From assembly GCF_004116725.1 (NCBI RefSeq), contig NZ_PDKG01000011.1, positions 18,114-82,113 on the forward strand: a stretch of 64,000 nucleotides of DNA. The letters run 5' to 3'. Position numbers and translations under genes: made by a program. Below the pieces are notes generated by a model. That model had not been told where the DNA came from. It ran no database searches and saw only the letters and a list, made by a program, of their open reading frames with translations. This DNA comes from Arcobacter sp. CECT 8986. GTDB lineage: Bacteria > Campylobacterota > Campylobacteria > Campylobacterales > Arcobacteraceae. How positions within the stretch are numbered: position 1 is the stretch's first letter; each line of letters opens with the position of its first letter. Below are positions 36,881 to 47,358 of this stretch, one piece after another.

Positions 36881-38865
36881 TATTTATCTCCTGCTCTTTC
36901 ATTTCTTTCTTTATAATTCATAGGTAAGTCAAAGTGCATTAATGCATCTTGAATTTCATGTCTATCTTTACCATCAGCTTCCATTTTTTCTCTTAATTCA
37001 TCAACTTCAGCTTGTCTTATTGCAGAATCTGGATGTTCAATAATCATACCTTTAGCACCATACCCTCTAAATGCTGGTGGCATTTCCATTTTCATAATAT
37101 CTAATGGAGCATACTCAATTGTTGGTTCTAAATCTGTTGGGTTAGGCCATGTACAAAGTGTTCTATTTAACCAGTTTGCATCATCTCTTTTAGTATAGTC
37201 TTCTCTTGAGTGTGCACCTCTTGATTCAGTTCTATCTCTAGCACCTTTAGCAACACATAATGCTACTTTTAACATTTTTGGAACTCTATATGCTTCTTCA
37301 AGTTCTGGGTTACCAGCTCTCTCTTTTGATTTTACAGTGATTTGTTTTGTTTTAACTAATAGTTCTTTTAACTCTTCTACTGCTTCTTCTAAGTGTGGAC
37401 CATCTCTAAAGATACCAACTTTATCATGCATAATTTCTTTCATTCTATTTTTGATTTTGAAAATACTTTCAGAACCATTGTATGATAAAATTTCATCTAA
37501 ATATGCATCTTCTGCATCAACAAATTTTTGAATTGTTGCAGTTGGAATAGTAACATCATTTTCTAAGCAGAAATCAGCAAAATAGTTACCAATAATCATA
37601 CCAGCAACAACTGTTTCAGAAACTGAGTTTCCTCCAAGTCTGTTAAATCCATGCATATCCCAACAAGCTGCTTCACCACAAGCAAATAGACCTTTTAATC
37701 TTGTAGATTCACCAGTTGGTTTTGTTCTAATACCACCCATTGAGTAGTGTTGCATTGGTAAAACTGGAGCCCAACCTTTTGGACCTTCATCAGCTGGATC
37801 AATTCCATTAAAGATTTGACAAATTTCTTGTACATCTCTTAGGTTTCTTTCAATATGCTCTCTACCTAAAATAGAGATATCTAACCATACGTGGAAACCA
37901 TAAGGTGAAGGTACACCTTTACCATTTCTAATATGCTCAATCATTCTTCTTGAAACAACGTCTCTTGAAGCAAGCTCTTTTTTCTCAGGCTCATAATCTG
38001 GCATAAATCTATGTCCATCAACATCTCTTAAAATACCACCATCACCTCTACAACCTTCTGTTAATAAAATACCAGATGGAACAATTGGAGTAGGGTGGAA
38101 TTGTACTGCTTCCATATTTGATAATGTTGCAATACCTGTTTCAATAGCAATTGCTGCACCAATACCTTCACATATTACTGCATTTGTTGTTTGTTTAAAT
38201 ACTCTACCATATCCACCAGTTGCAATACAAGTACCTTTTGCAACGTAAGCTTCAAGTTCTCCAGTAATTAAATCTCTAACAACAGCACCATAACATCTTC
38301 CATCTTCATGGATTAGTCTGATTGCTTCTTTTCTATCTCTAATGTCAACATCATGTTTTAAAGCTTCATTTGCTACACCAAATAACATTGTATGTCCAGT
38401 AGCATCTGCTGTATAACATGTTCTCCATTTTTTAGTACCACCAAAGTCTCTTGAAGTAATTAGACCATGTCTATCTTCATCTTCAGTAATTGTTGTTTTT
38501 TTAGCATTGATAACTGCATCTCTTGTTCCAGCTTTTACTCTAGACCAAGGCACACCCCATGCTGCTAATTCTCTAATTGCTTTTGGAGCAGTGTGTACAA
38601 ACATTCTTGCAACTTCTTGGTCACATCCCCAGTCAGAACCTTTTACAGTATCTGCAAAGTGTAAATCTTCATTGTCCCCATCAGACATTTTAGAGTTACC
38701 TAATGAAGCTTGCATACCACCTTGTGCAGCAGCACTGTGTGATCTTTTTACTGGAACTAAACTTAAAACTATAGTACTTAGTCCTTTTTTTTGTGCAGCA
38801 ACAGCAGCTCTAAGACCCGCAAGTCCACCACCTATTACTAATGCATCACAGTAATTAACTTTCAT
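36880..38865 (-). CDS. frdA: Fumarate reductase flavoprotein subunit FrdA
   Basis: This 661-residue protein holds the active site that interconverts fumarate and succinate. The dinucleotide fold GGGLAG is at residues 12-17, the covalent FAD histidine is H43 in [15 protein letters not shown], and substrate-site segments include AVQFHPTPI and [14 protein letters not shown]. The long C-terminal domain ([15 protein letters not shown]) is typical of Wolinella-type enzymes. It lies in the cytoplasm on FrdB. Confidence 0.96.
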   Translation of the reverse strand: MKVNYCDALVIGGGLAGLRAAVAAQKKGLSTIVLSLVPVKRSHSAAAQGGMQASLGNSKMSDGDNEDLHFADTVKGSDWGCDQEVARMFVHTAPKAIRELAAWGVPWSRVKAGTRDAVINAKKTTITEDEDRHGLITSRDFGGTKKWRTCYTADATGHTMLFGVANEALKHDVDIRDRKEAIRLIHEDGRCYGAVVRDLITGELEAYVAKGTCIATGGYGRVFKQTTNAVICEGIGAAIAIETGIATLSNMEAVQFHPTPIVPSGILLTEGCRGDGGILRDVDGHRFMPDYEPEKKELASRDVVSRRMIEHIRNGKGVPSPYGFHVWLDISILGREHIERNLRDVQEICQIFNGIDPADEGPKGWAPVLPMQHYSMGGIRTKPTGESTRLKGLFACGEAACWDMHGFNRLGGNSVSETVVAGMIIGNYFADFCLENDVTIPTATIQKFVDAEDAYLDEILSYNGSESIFKIKNRMKEIMHDKVGIFRDGPHLEEAVEELKELLVKTKQITVKSKERAGNPELEEAYRVPKMLKVALCVAKGARDRTESRGAHSREDYTKRDDANWLNRTLCTWPNPTDLEPTIEYAPLDIMKMEMPPAFRGYGAKGMIIEHPDSAIRQAEVDELREKMEADGKDRHEIQDALMHFDLPMNYKERNERAGDK

Positions 38866-38866
38866 A

Positions 38867-39649
38867 TTAAGCTAGCCTCCCATTATTATCTATTTTTAAA
38901 ATTTGTGCAGTTGGAACATATCTTTTTCCATAATCAGCTTTATGTTCTAAACCAATTTTAATATATGCAGCAAGAGTAGCAAAACCTAAAACTAAGAAAA
39001 ATACAGTTAATGCCCATTTTACTTTTTTTAGTGTTTTTCTTGTTTGTCTAGGGTTATTCCCATCAAACCAACCCCATTTAACACATAATCTATATAAACC
39101 AATTGTTCCGTGGAATTCTACTGCTAATAATAATAGAATATATAAAGGCCACATCCAATCACTTACAACTCTATCTGAACTTGCGTATGGTCCAATATCT
39201 CCTGGGTGACTTAACATAATATATAAGTGTACAGAACCTAAGAAGAACATTGCAAAACCAGTAAATGCTTGAATAAACCAAAGTTTTGTATCATCATGAC
39301 CCATATTTTTAGAATGCGCTTTAATTACTTGGTATTGTTTAAAATTACCTGGTAATTTTCTCATCCCTAATGCAGCATGCGTAATAAAAATAATAAAAAC
39401 AACAGCAACAGCTATTGAAACAAAAATTGGATTTCCCCCTTCAACAATAAAGCTTCCTTCCAAAGCTTTTGTAACCCCATACATAAAATCTTTGCTAATT
39501 AATATCGAAGATACCAATAGCATGTGAGCCCACATAAAAAGAGCAAGGAATAGCCCAGTTGCACTTTGAAAATAATCAAGTTTAGCTGGAAGTCTACTCT
39601 TCTTTCTTTCTGTAGTAGTACCAATATAACCTTCTATTAGGTCACTCAT
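38867..39649 (-). CDS. frdC: Fumarate reductase diheme cytochrome b subunit FrdC
   Basis: A 260-residue membrane anchor with five helices, strongly like Wolinella FrdC throughout. The four heme-ligand histidines correspond to H42, H91, H140 and H179. E64, matching Wolinella E66 at the quinol site, and E177, matching E180 of the proton pathway, are both kept. This supports a menaquinol-linked diheme enzyme. It is the first gene of frdCAB and has an AAAGGAT ribosome site. Confidence 0.96.
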   Translation of the reverse strand: MSDLIEGYIGTTTERKKSRLPAKLDYFQSATGLFLALFMWAHMLLVSSILISKDFMYGVTKALEGSFIVEGGNPIFVSIAVAVVFIIFITHAALGMRKLPGNFKQYQVIKAHSKNMGHDDTKLWFIQAFTGFAMFFLGSVHLYIMLSHPGDIGPYASSDRVVSDWMWPLYILLLLAVEFHGTIGLYRLCVKWGWFDGNNPRQTRKTLKKVKWALTVFFLVLGFATLAAYIKIGLEHKADYGKRYVPTAQILKIDNNGRLA

Positions 39650-39723
39650 TTTACATCCTTTCTAGTGATATTACTAATCTTTAAATCGTAGCGAAATAAT
39701 AGCAAAACTGTTCTTCAAAAATA

Positions 39724-39753
39724 ATTATAAAATAATTTTAGCGGAGTGTACAA
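39724..39753 (-). promoter_or_regulatory. frdCAB promoter
   Basis: On the minus strand TTGTAC (39748-39753) and TATAAT (39724-39729) are separated by 18 bases. The likely transcript start lies about 65-70 bases before the frdC ATG. The -35 hexamer is part of an inverted repeat listed separately. Confidence 0.6.
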
Positions 39754-39763
39754 ATATTGTACA
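39747..39763. promoter_or_regulatory. Inverted repeat over the frd -35 region
   Basis: TGTACAA-ATA-TTGTACA is a perfect 7-3-7 inverted repeat that covers the proposed -35 element, as an operator would. A related ATTGTACAAT palindrome lies upstream of nuoA. Confidence 0.5.
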
Positions 39764-39783
39764 AAAAAAGAAAAAATGTATAA

Positions 39784-39809
39784 AAAAAGCCCTTAAATAA
39801 GGGCTTTTT
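39784..39809 (-). terminator. Terminator of the nuo operon
   Basis: A 12-base arm, AAAAAGCCCTTA, pairs with its complement across a 2-base spacer, with a GC-rich centre. It lies 65 bases after the nuoN stop and is followed on the minus strand by a T run. It separates nuo from the frd promoter. Confidence 0.88.
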
Positions 39810-39873
39810 AAAAAAGAAGAAAAATAATATAATTTTAAATTGTTATACCTATTTTGTTACGTAATAACACATT

Positions 39874-41376
39874 TTATTTCATCATAAGTGATTGAACTGA
39901 CATTTGAGCAATTTCAATCATAGTATCAATTCCCGGAATTGGGATAAAAAATACGATTGCACTACCAATACCACCTAAAACAGTTAGTATTGCAATGAAT
40001 GCAATTGCATAAGTTGAAACTCTTTTATCATTAAATCCTTCACTTTTACAAGAAGCATTTGCTGGATAAAAATACATTACAGCTATAAGTTTAAAATAGT
40101 AGTAAACTGAAATAATAGTTGCAATAATTGCTAGTACAGCTAGACTTGTAAATCCTGCATCAATTGCTTCAGTAAACACATAAAATTTACCAATAAATCC
40201 AATAGTTGAAGGAATACCTGCTAAACTTAAAAGGAATATTGTCATCATTGCTGCAAGGTAAGGTCTCTCTTTTGATAATCCTTTGAAATCATCATATGTA
40301 ACTCTTACACTTGTTTCTGAAATAATATGAGAAACTAAACCAAATGAACCAATTGCAGATAATAAATAAGCAATTAGATAAAACATTGTTGCATATGCAG
40401 CTTGCGAGTTTTGACCAACTGCTAAAAATGCTAATAGTAAATATCCTGTATGAACAATAGATGATGCAGCAAGCATTCTTTTTACTATTTTTTGTGTAAT
40501 TGCTAACCAAGTACCAAATACTAAAGTTAATATAACAACTACATACATTATTGAATCCCAAAAATCAATAATAGATGTTATATCTTGTAAGAATACTCGC
40601 ATAAAGAATGAGAAAATTGCAATTTTAAATACAGATGCCATATATGCTGTAATAATCATTGGAGCACCTCGATATACATCAAGTAGCCATGATTGGAATG
40701 GGAATGCAGCAATTTTGAATAAGAAAGTAAATAAAATTAGCGTTATACCAATATATACTAATGCTAAATCATTTCCTGAATGTGTTGAAATATATGTTGA
40801 TATTTCTGTTAAATTTGTAGTTTGTGTTGCTCCATATATTAAAACAGTACCTAATAAGTAAAATGCTCCAATAAATGAACCTAAAACTAAATATTTAAAT
40901 ATAGCTTCAACTCTTTTGTTATCATCACTGTTGTATCCAACCATTACATAAATAGAAAAAGATGCAATTTCAAGAGCAATAAATGCTGTAACTAATTCGT
41001 TTGCATTTCCAAGTAGTATCATACCAAATAGTGCAAACATTAAAATTGTAAAAAATTCACCTTTAAAATATTTTCTATGAAGAAAATAGTGTTCACCAAT
41101 TAATATAGTCAATAATGTTCCAGCAATTAATAATATTGTAAAGAAATTAGAAAAAGAATCAAATATCAAAACATTATTAAATATGTCACTATATACAGTT
41201 ATTGAATATTCATCTGTAAATGTAGCTACTGAAAAACCAAGTGCAATAATTAAAAATACAGAAGATAAAGCAATGAAATATTTTGTACTAAATCTATCAT
41301 ACATACTTAATAGCATTAAAATAATACTTGCTACTAAAACCGTTAAAATTGGCATTAAAAATATTAGTTGATTCAT
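39874..41376 (-). CDS. nuoN: NADH-quinone oxidoreductase subunit N
   Basis: This is an antiporter-like membrane subunit of complex I that takes part in proton pumping. It has 500 residues and about 14 helices, with the family segment [15 protein letters not shown] and the lysine-bearing helix [19 protein letters not shown]. It is the last gene of the operon and overlaps nuoM by four bases. Confidence 0.95.
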   Translation of the reverse strand: MNQLIFLMPILTVLVASIILMLLSMYDRFSTKYFIALSSVFLIIALGFSVATFTDEYSITVYSDIFNNVLIFDSFSNFFTILLIAGTLLTILIGEHYFLHRKYFKGEFFTILMFALFGMILLGNANELVTAFIALEIASFSIYVMVGYNSDDNKRVEAIFKYLVLGSFIGAFYLLGTVLIYGATQTTNLTEISTYISTHSGNDLALVYIGITLILFTFLFKIAAFPFQSWLLDVYRGAPMIITAYMASVFKIAIFSFFMRVFLQDITSIIDFWDSIMYVVVILTLVFGTWLAITQKIVKRMLAASSIVHTGYLLLAFLAVGQNSQAAYATMFYLIAYLLSAIGSFGLVSHIISETSVRVTYDDFKGLSKERPYLAAMMTIFLLSLAGIPSTIGFIGKFYVFTEAIDAGFTSLAVLAIIATIISVYYYFKLIAVMYFYPANASCKSEGFNDKRVSTYAIAFIAILTVLGGIGSAIVFFIPIPGIDTMIEIAQMSVQSLMMK

Positions 41377-42854
41377 TTCATTACTCCAATTTTTAAAATG
41401 TCATTGATATAGTGAGTTACAGTTGGCTCAAATTTATCAATAAAAATATCAGGATAAATACCCATTATAAATACTAAAATTATCCATGGTGTTAATCCAA
41501 GTATCTCTTTTATTTTTAAATCTCTCATATTTAAAGATTCACCATCTCTATTTTGTAATATTGCTCTTTGGAACATCCATAACATATATGATGCACCAAT
41601 AATTACTGTAAGAGCTGAGATATAACCTAATGTATGATTAAACTCATAAATACCAAAAATAATTAATAATTCAGAAACAAAACCATTTGTTCCTGGAAGA
41701 CCAATATTAGCAAATAGCATTACAGCAAATATTACAGTAAATATTGGAGCCGTTTTTGCTAAACCACCAAGTTTTTTAATAGATTTTGTTCCTGTTTCAT
41801 CATGAATTATTCCTACAAGTAAGAATAATGCACCAGTTGCAATTGCATGTGCAATTATTAAATATAAAGCACCATTTATACCAAACTCATTTAATGAAAA
41901 AATACCAGCAGATATTAAACTTAAGTGAGAAGCAGATGAGTAAGCAAACATTCTTTTTATATCATCTTGCATAAGTGCAGCAATTCCAAAATAGATAAGT
42001 CCAAATAATCCAAAAACTACAAACCATGTTGAGAATTCAACATAGATATCTGGAAAAATAGGAATCATAAATCTAACAATTGCATAAACACCTAATTTTG
42101 CCATAATTGATGAAAGTAAAAATACTGCACCAGTTGGAGCATTTTTATATGTTTCCATAATCCAAGTATGAAGAGGAAAAATTGGAATTTTAATTGCAAA
42201 TGCAGCTAAAAATGCTAAGAATAGCCATATCTTTTCATCATATGAAAGCGTAGTTATTTTCATTAAGTCTGTATATTGAAAAGACCAATGTCCAAATTCT
42301 GCATTAAAAGTAACACCAAGATAAAGAATAGCTACAAACATCAATAAAGAACCAGCCATTGTATAAACTGTTACTTTAATTGTTGTGAAAACTTTGTCTC
42401 CAAATCCATAAATACCAATTAGTAAAAATACTGGTAGAAGCATAACTTCCCAAAAGAAGTAAAATAATACAACATCAAGAGCAAGTAATGAACCTGTAAC
42501 TCCTGTTTGAACTAAAAGTAAATTAATCCAGTAACCTTTAGTTCTTCCTTCCCATAGAAGTAAATAAGAAGTAGGAATTAATATAGCAATCATCATCAAA
42601 ATAGTTAGAGAAAAACCATCTAATCCAATGTAGTAATTAATACCAAAACTACTAATCCAAGATGTATTTGTTACAAATTGCATACCCGCGCTTGGTTCAA
42701 ACTGTAAATATAGCTTTAATACTAATGCTAAAACAACAGTTGTTGTTAAAAAAGCTATATTTCTAACAGCTTCAACATTTTTTGTTGTAATCATTAATCC
42801 AAAAGCTACAACTGCTGGTAAAAATATTATAAAAGATAAAATATCTGCACTCAT
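41373..42854 (-). CDS. nuoM: NADH-quinone oxidoreductase subunit M
   Basis: This 493-residue antiporter-like proton-pumping subunit has the NuoM marks [20 protein letters not shown], which includes the conserved membrane glutamate, and [19 protein letters not shown]. It starts one base after the nuoL stop and ends overlapping nuoN. Confidence 0.96.
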   Translation of the reverse strand: MSADILSFIIFLPAVVAFGLMITTKNVEAVRNIAFLTTTVVLALVLKLYLQFEPSAGMQFVTNTSWISSFGINYYIGLDGFSLTILMMIAILIPTSYLLLWEGRTKGYWINLLLVQTGVTGSLLALDVVLFYFFWEVMLLPVFLLIGIYGFGDKVFTTIKVTVYTMAGSLLMFVAILYLGVTFNAEFGHWSFQYTDLMKITTLSYDEKIWLFLAFLAAFAIKIPIFPLHTWIMETYKNAPTGAVFLLSSIMAKLGVYAIVRFMIPIFPDIYVEFSTWFVVFGLFGLIYFGIAALMQDDIKRMFAYSSASHLSLISAGIFSLNEFGINGALYLIIAHAIATGALFLLVGIIHDETGTKSIKKLGGLAKTAPIFTVIFAVMLFANIGLPGTNGFVSELLIIFGIYEFNHTLGYISALTVIIGASYMLWMFQRAILQNRDGESLNMRDLKIKEILGLTPWIILVFIMGIYPDIFIDKFEPTVTHYINDILKIGVMK

Positions 42855-42855
42855 A

Positions 42856-44742
42856 CTACAATCCTAACAAATTATATAAATATATAAAGATACAACACAT
42901 ACCAACTAACATAAATGCAGCATAAAATCTAACATTTGCATTTTGTATCATTGCAACTTTTTTTCCAAATGAAATAAATCCATCACAAATACTCATAATG
43001 AATCCATCAATTATTTTCTCATCAACTACTTTGTCTATAAATGTACTTAGTTTTTTACTTGTTTGAACTAATACTTTGTCATAGAACTCATCAACATAGA
43101 ATTTATTTGCAATAATTCCTTCATCACTTTCAGGTTTATATACATCAAATTTTGCATATTTTTTATATGCAACTAGAATACCTGCAAGAGCAACAACTAC
43201 TGAAATAATCATTAAGATATATTCAGTTGAGTGAGATAAGTGTAATTTATGAGAATTAAGTTGTGATAACCAAGTATCAACTCTTGTTTCTCCACCAAGA
43301 ACTTCTGGTAAATTTAAAAAACCAGCAGCTATTGCACCAATTGATAATATCAATAATGGAATAGTTATTGTTTTTGATGTGTATGTATATTGTGCAACAT
43401 GCTTAGTTGGAGCAACAAATACTACAAAATAAAGTCTAAACATATAAAATGCAGTTAAAAATGCAGTAAATATACCAATTGCCCAAATTAAATATTCACC
43501 ATTTTGAAATGCTGCTGCTAATATTGCATCTTTTGAAAAGAATCCAGAAAAAGGAGGAATTCCCGATATTGCAATAACACCAACTAAGAATGTAAAATGA
43601 ATAATTGGTAATTGTGCTCTATGTTGTGCAATTTTAAAAATATTTTGTTCATGGTGTAAAGCTATAATAATTCCACCTGCACCCATGAATAACATTGCTT
43701 TAAAAAATGCGTGTGTAAATACATGAAATAAACCAGTACTATAAAAACCAAGTCCTACACCTATAAACATATATCCCAATTGAGACATAGTTGAATATGC
43801 AAGAATCTTTTTTATATCTTGTTGTCTTGTTGCAATTATTGCTGCAAATAGTGCAGAAAAAGCACCAATATAAGCAATAAAAGTTCCAATATCTTCTATT
43901 CCACTATATAAAAAGTGGAATCTTGATACCATATAAACCCCAGCTGTTACCATTGTTGCCGCATGAATAAGTGCTGAAATTGGTGTTGGTCCTGCCATTG
44001 CATCAGGAAGCCATACATATAATGGAATCTGTGCTGATTTACCCATAGCTCCAACAAATAGTAAAAATCCAGAAAGAATTAATAATTCAGTTGGTGCATT
44101 AGAAATATTTGCTTCAATTGTTGAGAAACTTAAAGAGTTTGCATCAATTGCAAAGAATAGAGTAACAACTCCTAATAGAAAACCAAAATCCCCAACTCTA
44201 TTTGCAATAAATGCTTTATTCCCTGCAAGAACATTATCTTTATCTTGATAATAAAATGCGATTAATAGATATGAACAAAGTCCAACACCTTCCCAACCAA
44301 TGAAAAGTATAATTGGATTATCTGCTAACACTAAAATTAACATTGATGCTAAGAAAAGATTGAAATAAGCAAAGAATTTACCAAATCCATCATCACCTTT
44401 CATATATCCTATTGCATAAATATGAATAAGCCAACCAATGAAAGTTACAAACATAGACATGAATATTGCTAAATTATCACCAAGTAATCTCATCTCAATA
44501 TTTAAATTACCAATAGAAATCCAAGTGAATAAATCTTGTGTGAAAACAACTTCTTCATCTTGCATTTGTAAAAATAGACATAGTGTAATTAAAAAAGATA
44601 TTAAAGGAGTAATTGTTCCAATAAGAGCAAATATTACTTCAGATATCTTTTGTTTTTTTACATGATAAAAGTAAAATCCTGTATTTAATAAAGAACCAAT
44701 TAATGGAGCTAATATTATCCAAACTAATAAAGGAGTATTCAT
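42856..44742 (-). CDS. nuoL: NADH-quinone oxidoreductase subunit L
   Basis: The distal proton-pumping subunit of complex I, 628 residues. Signatures are ILFIGWEGVGLCSYLLIAFYY, KSAQIPLYVWLPDAMAGPTP and the C-terminal region ending in the long lateral helix and a final membrane anchor. The four-base overlap with nuoK fits tight coupling. Confidence 0.96.
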   Translation of the reverse strand: MNTPLLVWIILAPLIGSLLNTGFYFYHVKKQKISEVIFALIGTITPLISFLITLCLFLQMQDEEVVFTQDLFTWISIGNLNIEMRLLGDNLAIFMSMFVTFIGWLIHIYAIGYMKGDDGFGKFFAYFNLFLASMLILVLADNPIILFIGWEGVGLCSYLLIAFYYQDKDNVLAGNKAFIANRVGDFGFLLGVVTLFFAIDANSLSFSTIEANISNAPTELLILSGFLLFVGAMGKSAQIPLYVWLPDAMAGPTPISALIHAATMVTAGVYMVSRFHFLYSGIEDIGTFIAYIGAFSALFAAIIATRQQDIKKILAYSTMSQLGYMFIGVGLGFYSTGLFHVFTHAFFKAMLFMGAGGIIIALHHEQNIFKIAQHRAQLPIIHFTFLVGVIAISGIPPFSGFFSKDAILAAAFQNGEYLIWAIGIFTAFLTAFYMFRLYFVVFVAPTKHVAQYTYTSKTITIPLLILSIGAIAAGFLNLPEVLGGETRVDTWLSQLNSHKLHLSHSTEYILMIISVVVALAGILVAYKKYAKFDVYKPESDEGIIANKFYVDEFYDKVLVQTSKKLSTFIDKVVDEKIIDGFIMSICDGFISFGKKVAMIQNANVRFYAAFMLVGMCCIFIYLYNLLGL

Positions 44743-45053
44743 GAATTTTCTCCTTGTGTTAGTGTATTAAATACATCTGTATCAAGAGATTTTTTTGATC
44801 TAAATAATAGAATAATAACAGATAAAAATATTGCTGCTTCAGCTGCTGCAATTGCTATTACTAAAATAGAAATTATTTGTGCATCTAAATTAAAATGATA
44901 TCTTGCAAATGTTACAAAAAATAGTGTAATTCCATTTAGCATTAATTCAATTGACATATATATTACAAAAATATTTCTTCTTGCAATTACACCAATAACC
45001 CCTATTGAAAATAGTATCATTGAAACAAATGCATATGATGTTAGACTTATCAT
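44739..45053 (-). CDS. nuoK: NADH-quinone oxidoreductase subunit K
   Basis: A 104-residue subunit with three helices, including the conserved glutamates in YMSIELMLNGITLFFV and AIAAAEAAIFLSVI that belong to the E-channel. Its ATG overlaps the nuoJ stop. Confidence 0.95.
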   Translation of the reverse strand: MISLTSYAFVSMILFSIGVIGVIARRNIFVIYMSIELMLNGITLFFVTFARYHFNLDAQIISILVIAIAAAEAAIFLSVIILLFRSKKSLDTDVFNTLTQGENS

Positions 45054-45577
45054 TATTGTTCTCCTCTTTTTTCTTTAGGCTTTCTTCTTTTTGCAAGAAC
45101 AATTGACCCTACTAATGCTACTAAAAGTAGAATAGAAATTAATTCAAAAGATACAAGCCAGTTATTATATAATGCCATCCCCACTGGTTTTATATCTCCA
45201 AAATCTGTATTTGTGATACCTAAATCTTTACTAGGAAGATTTGATATAGCTTTTAAAACTAATACATTTAAAGGAATCATTAAAATAAGACCTAATCCAA
45301 TTAAAGGATATTTTTTAGGTTCATTTGGTAAGTCTTCTTCTTTGATATTAAGAAACATCAAAATAAATAGTATAAGAGTCATAATTGCTCCTGCGTATAC
45401 TATTATTTGAACCATAAATAGAAAACTTGCACTTAACAATGCAAATAAACCACCTATTGATAACATAGTTATTAATAGACCTAATGCACTATAAATTGGA
45501 CTTTTATTTATTAACATTGCGATTGCACCAGCAATTGCAAAAGCACTTAATGCAAGAAAAATAATATCAGCCATCAT
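45053..45577 (-). CDS. nuoJ: NADH-quinone oxidoreductase subunit J
   Basis: A 174-residue membrane subunit with five helices and the conserved MVQIIVYAGAIMTLILFILM, the helix whose conformational change is linked to proton pumping in complex I. It overlaps the end of nuoI by 11 bases, and AAAGGAT precedes its first ATG. Confidence 0.93.
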   Translation of the reverse strand: MMADIIFLALSAFAIAGAIAMLINKSPIYSALGLLITMLSIGGLFALLSASFLFMVQIIVYAGAIMTLILFILMFLNIKEEDLPNEPKKYPLIGLGLILMIPLNVLVLKAISNLPSKDLGITNTDFGDIKPVGMALYNNWLVSFELISILLLVALVGSIVLAKRRKPKEKRGEQ

Positions 45578-46073
45578 TTAAATCCTTTGAACGCTCATTT
45601 GCCATAAGATACTGTTTATCAACTACAAAATCTTCTCTTTTCGAACCTGTAAATGAAAAAATGCCAGTATCCATTCTAATTGCATCACATGGACAAGCTT
45701 CAACACAATATCCACAATAAACACACTCTAAAAGGTCAATTTTAAATTGTTTAGGTTTTTTTTCTGCAACTCCATCAAATCTCTCTTCTGCATCAATGAA
45801 AATACATTGTGCAGGGCAAGCTGTTGCACACATATAACATGCTACACATTTTTCACTACCATCAGACCATTTAGTTAGTCTATGTACACCTCTATATCTT
45901 TCAGTTAAGTCATCAGGTTGTACTTCTGGGTATGACATAGTTCTTAAATTTGATGTATCTTTTAAGTTTTTGAAAAAGTGTGTAAAAGTTGTTTTCATCC
46001 CACCTGCAATTGCAGGTAGATATAACTTATCTTTTAATGACTGTCCATGTCTTGGTACTACTTTTATTCCCAT
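45567..46073 (-). CDS. nuoI: NADH-quinone oxidoreductase subunit I
   Basis: The 168-residue ferredoxin-like subunit carries the two [4Fe-4S] clusters N6a and N6b. The first motif uses C76, C79, C82 and C86 and the second C117, C120, C123 and C127. It connects NuoG to NuoB in the electron path. An N-terminal amphipathic segment should lie on the membrane. Confidence 0.96.
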   Translation of the reverse strand: MGIKVVPRHGQSLKDKLYLPAIAGGMKTTFTHFFKNLKDTSNLRTMSYPEVQPDDLTERYRGVHRLTKWSDGSEKCVACYMCATACPAQCIFIDAEERFDGVAEKKPKQFKIDLLECVYCGYCVEACPCDAIRMDTGIFSFTGSKREDFVVDKQYLMANERSKDLNDG

Positions 46074-46074
46074 A

Positions 46075-47358
46075 TTAACTTCCTGTAACTACAATATATG
46101 TTGCTGTTATTACGATATTTAATAAAGATAAAGGTAATAACACTTTCCAACCTAGCATTTGAAGTTGGTCATATCTAAATCTAAGTAATGTCCATCTAAT
46201 CCAAATAAATACTAAAGCAACTAGTAAAAATTTAATTATAAATGTCAATACTTGTAAAACTGCTACTGTAATAGCAACGCCATTTGCACTTAATCCAGTT
46301 GATAAGAACCAAGCAAATAGTGCAACAACTACTATCGCAATTGTCCAAAACACTTTTGTTAAAATTGCAGTCTCTTTTGCTCTTATATTTGTTGAATCTT
46401 CCCAATTGTTATTTTTCTTCATCCATTTTGTTAAGAAGAAAATTTTAAGTGGAACAATAACTATTATTGCAACCATTACATAATCAATATTATCTTTAAG
46501 TGTTTGAGTATCTAACCAAGGTATTTGATATCCACCAAAAAATAGTGTTACAATTATTGCACTTGCAGCACACATAGCAGCTAATTCACCAACTTGAAAA
46601 AGTCCAAATTTCATAGCTGAATACTCAGTATGATAACCTGCAACAATTTCAGATTCACCCTCTGCAATATCAAAAGGTGTTCTATTTGTCTCAGCAAATG
46701 CTGTTACTATAAAAATTAATGCTGCAAGAGGTTGCATAAACACACCCCAAGAAGGAATAAATCCTAATAAAGTATCACCTTGTGCTGCAACAATATCACC
46801 TAAATGGATTGAACCATAAGTTAATAACATAGATACAACAGCTAAGGCCATTGCAGCTTCATATGAGATAACTTGTGCAGTAGCTCTAATTGAACTCAAA
46901 ATACCAAACTTACTTCCAGATGAATAACCACCAAGTATAATTCCATAAGTAGATAATCCTGCATATGCCAAAAACCACATTACTCCTAATTGAATAGGTA
47001 ATGCCTGCATCATGATTGATTGTCCATCATATACTAAATTATCAGCAAATGGAATTACTCCAAATGTTAAAAATACACAGAAAAAAAGTATTATTGGTGC
47101 TAATGAAAAGAAAAACTTATATTTAATATGTGAAGGTGTAAAATCTTCTTTAAATACTAGTTTTAACATATCAGCAACACTTTGTACTAATCCACCTAAT
47201 CTAATAGGTCCTATGCTACATCTATTTGGTCCAGCTCTATCTTGAATAAAACCTGCAACTCTTCTTTCCCACCATACTAAAACAGGAGTCATACCTGTTG
47301 CTAATGTAAGGGAAATAATTATGTTAATAATAATTGCTATAATAGAAACTGTTGTCAT
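46075..47358 (-). CDS. nuoH: NADH-quinone oxidoreductase subunit H
   Basis: This membrane subunit forms part of the quinone chamber. Landmarks are RRVAGFIQDRAGPNR near the N-terminus and AETNRTPFDIAEGESEIVAG, the acidic loop next to the quinone site. At 427 residues it is about 100 longer than the E. coli subunit; the extra length lies in the C-terminal third and includes added hydrophobic helices (after the KKNNNWEDSTN loop). It overlaps nuoG by four bases. Confidence 0.95.
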   Translation of the reverse strand: MTTVSIIAIIINIIISLTLATGMTPVLVWWERRVAGFIQDRAGPNRCSIGPIRLGGLVQSVADMLKLVFKEDFTPSHIKYKFFFSLAPIILFFCVFLTFGVIPFADNLVYDGQSIMMQALPIQLGVMWFLAYAGLSTYGIILGGYSSGSKFGILSSIRATAQVISYEAAMALAVVSMLLTYGSIHLGDIVAAQGDTLLGFIPSWGVFMQPLAALIFIVTAFAETNRTPFDIAEGESEIVAGYHTEYSAMKFGLFQVGELAAMCAASAIIVTLFFGGYQIPWLDTQTLKDNIDYVMVAIIVIVPLKIFFLTKWMKKNNNWEDSTNIRAKETAILTKVFWTIAIVVVALFAWFLSTGLSANGVAITVAVLQVLTFIIKFLLVALVFIWIRWTLLRFRYDQLQMLGWKVLLPLSLLNIVITATYIVVTGS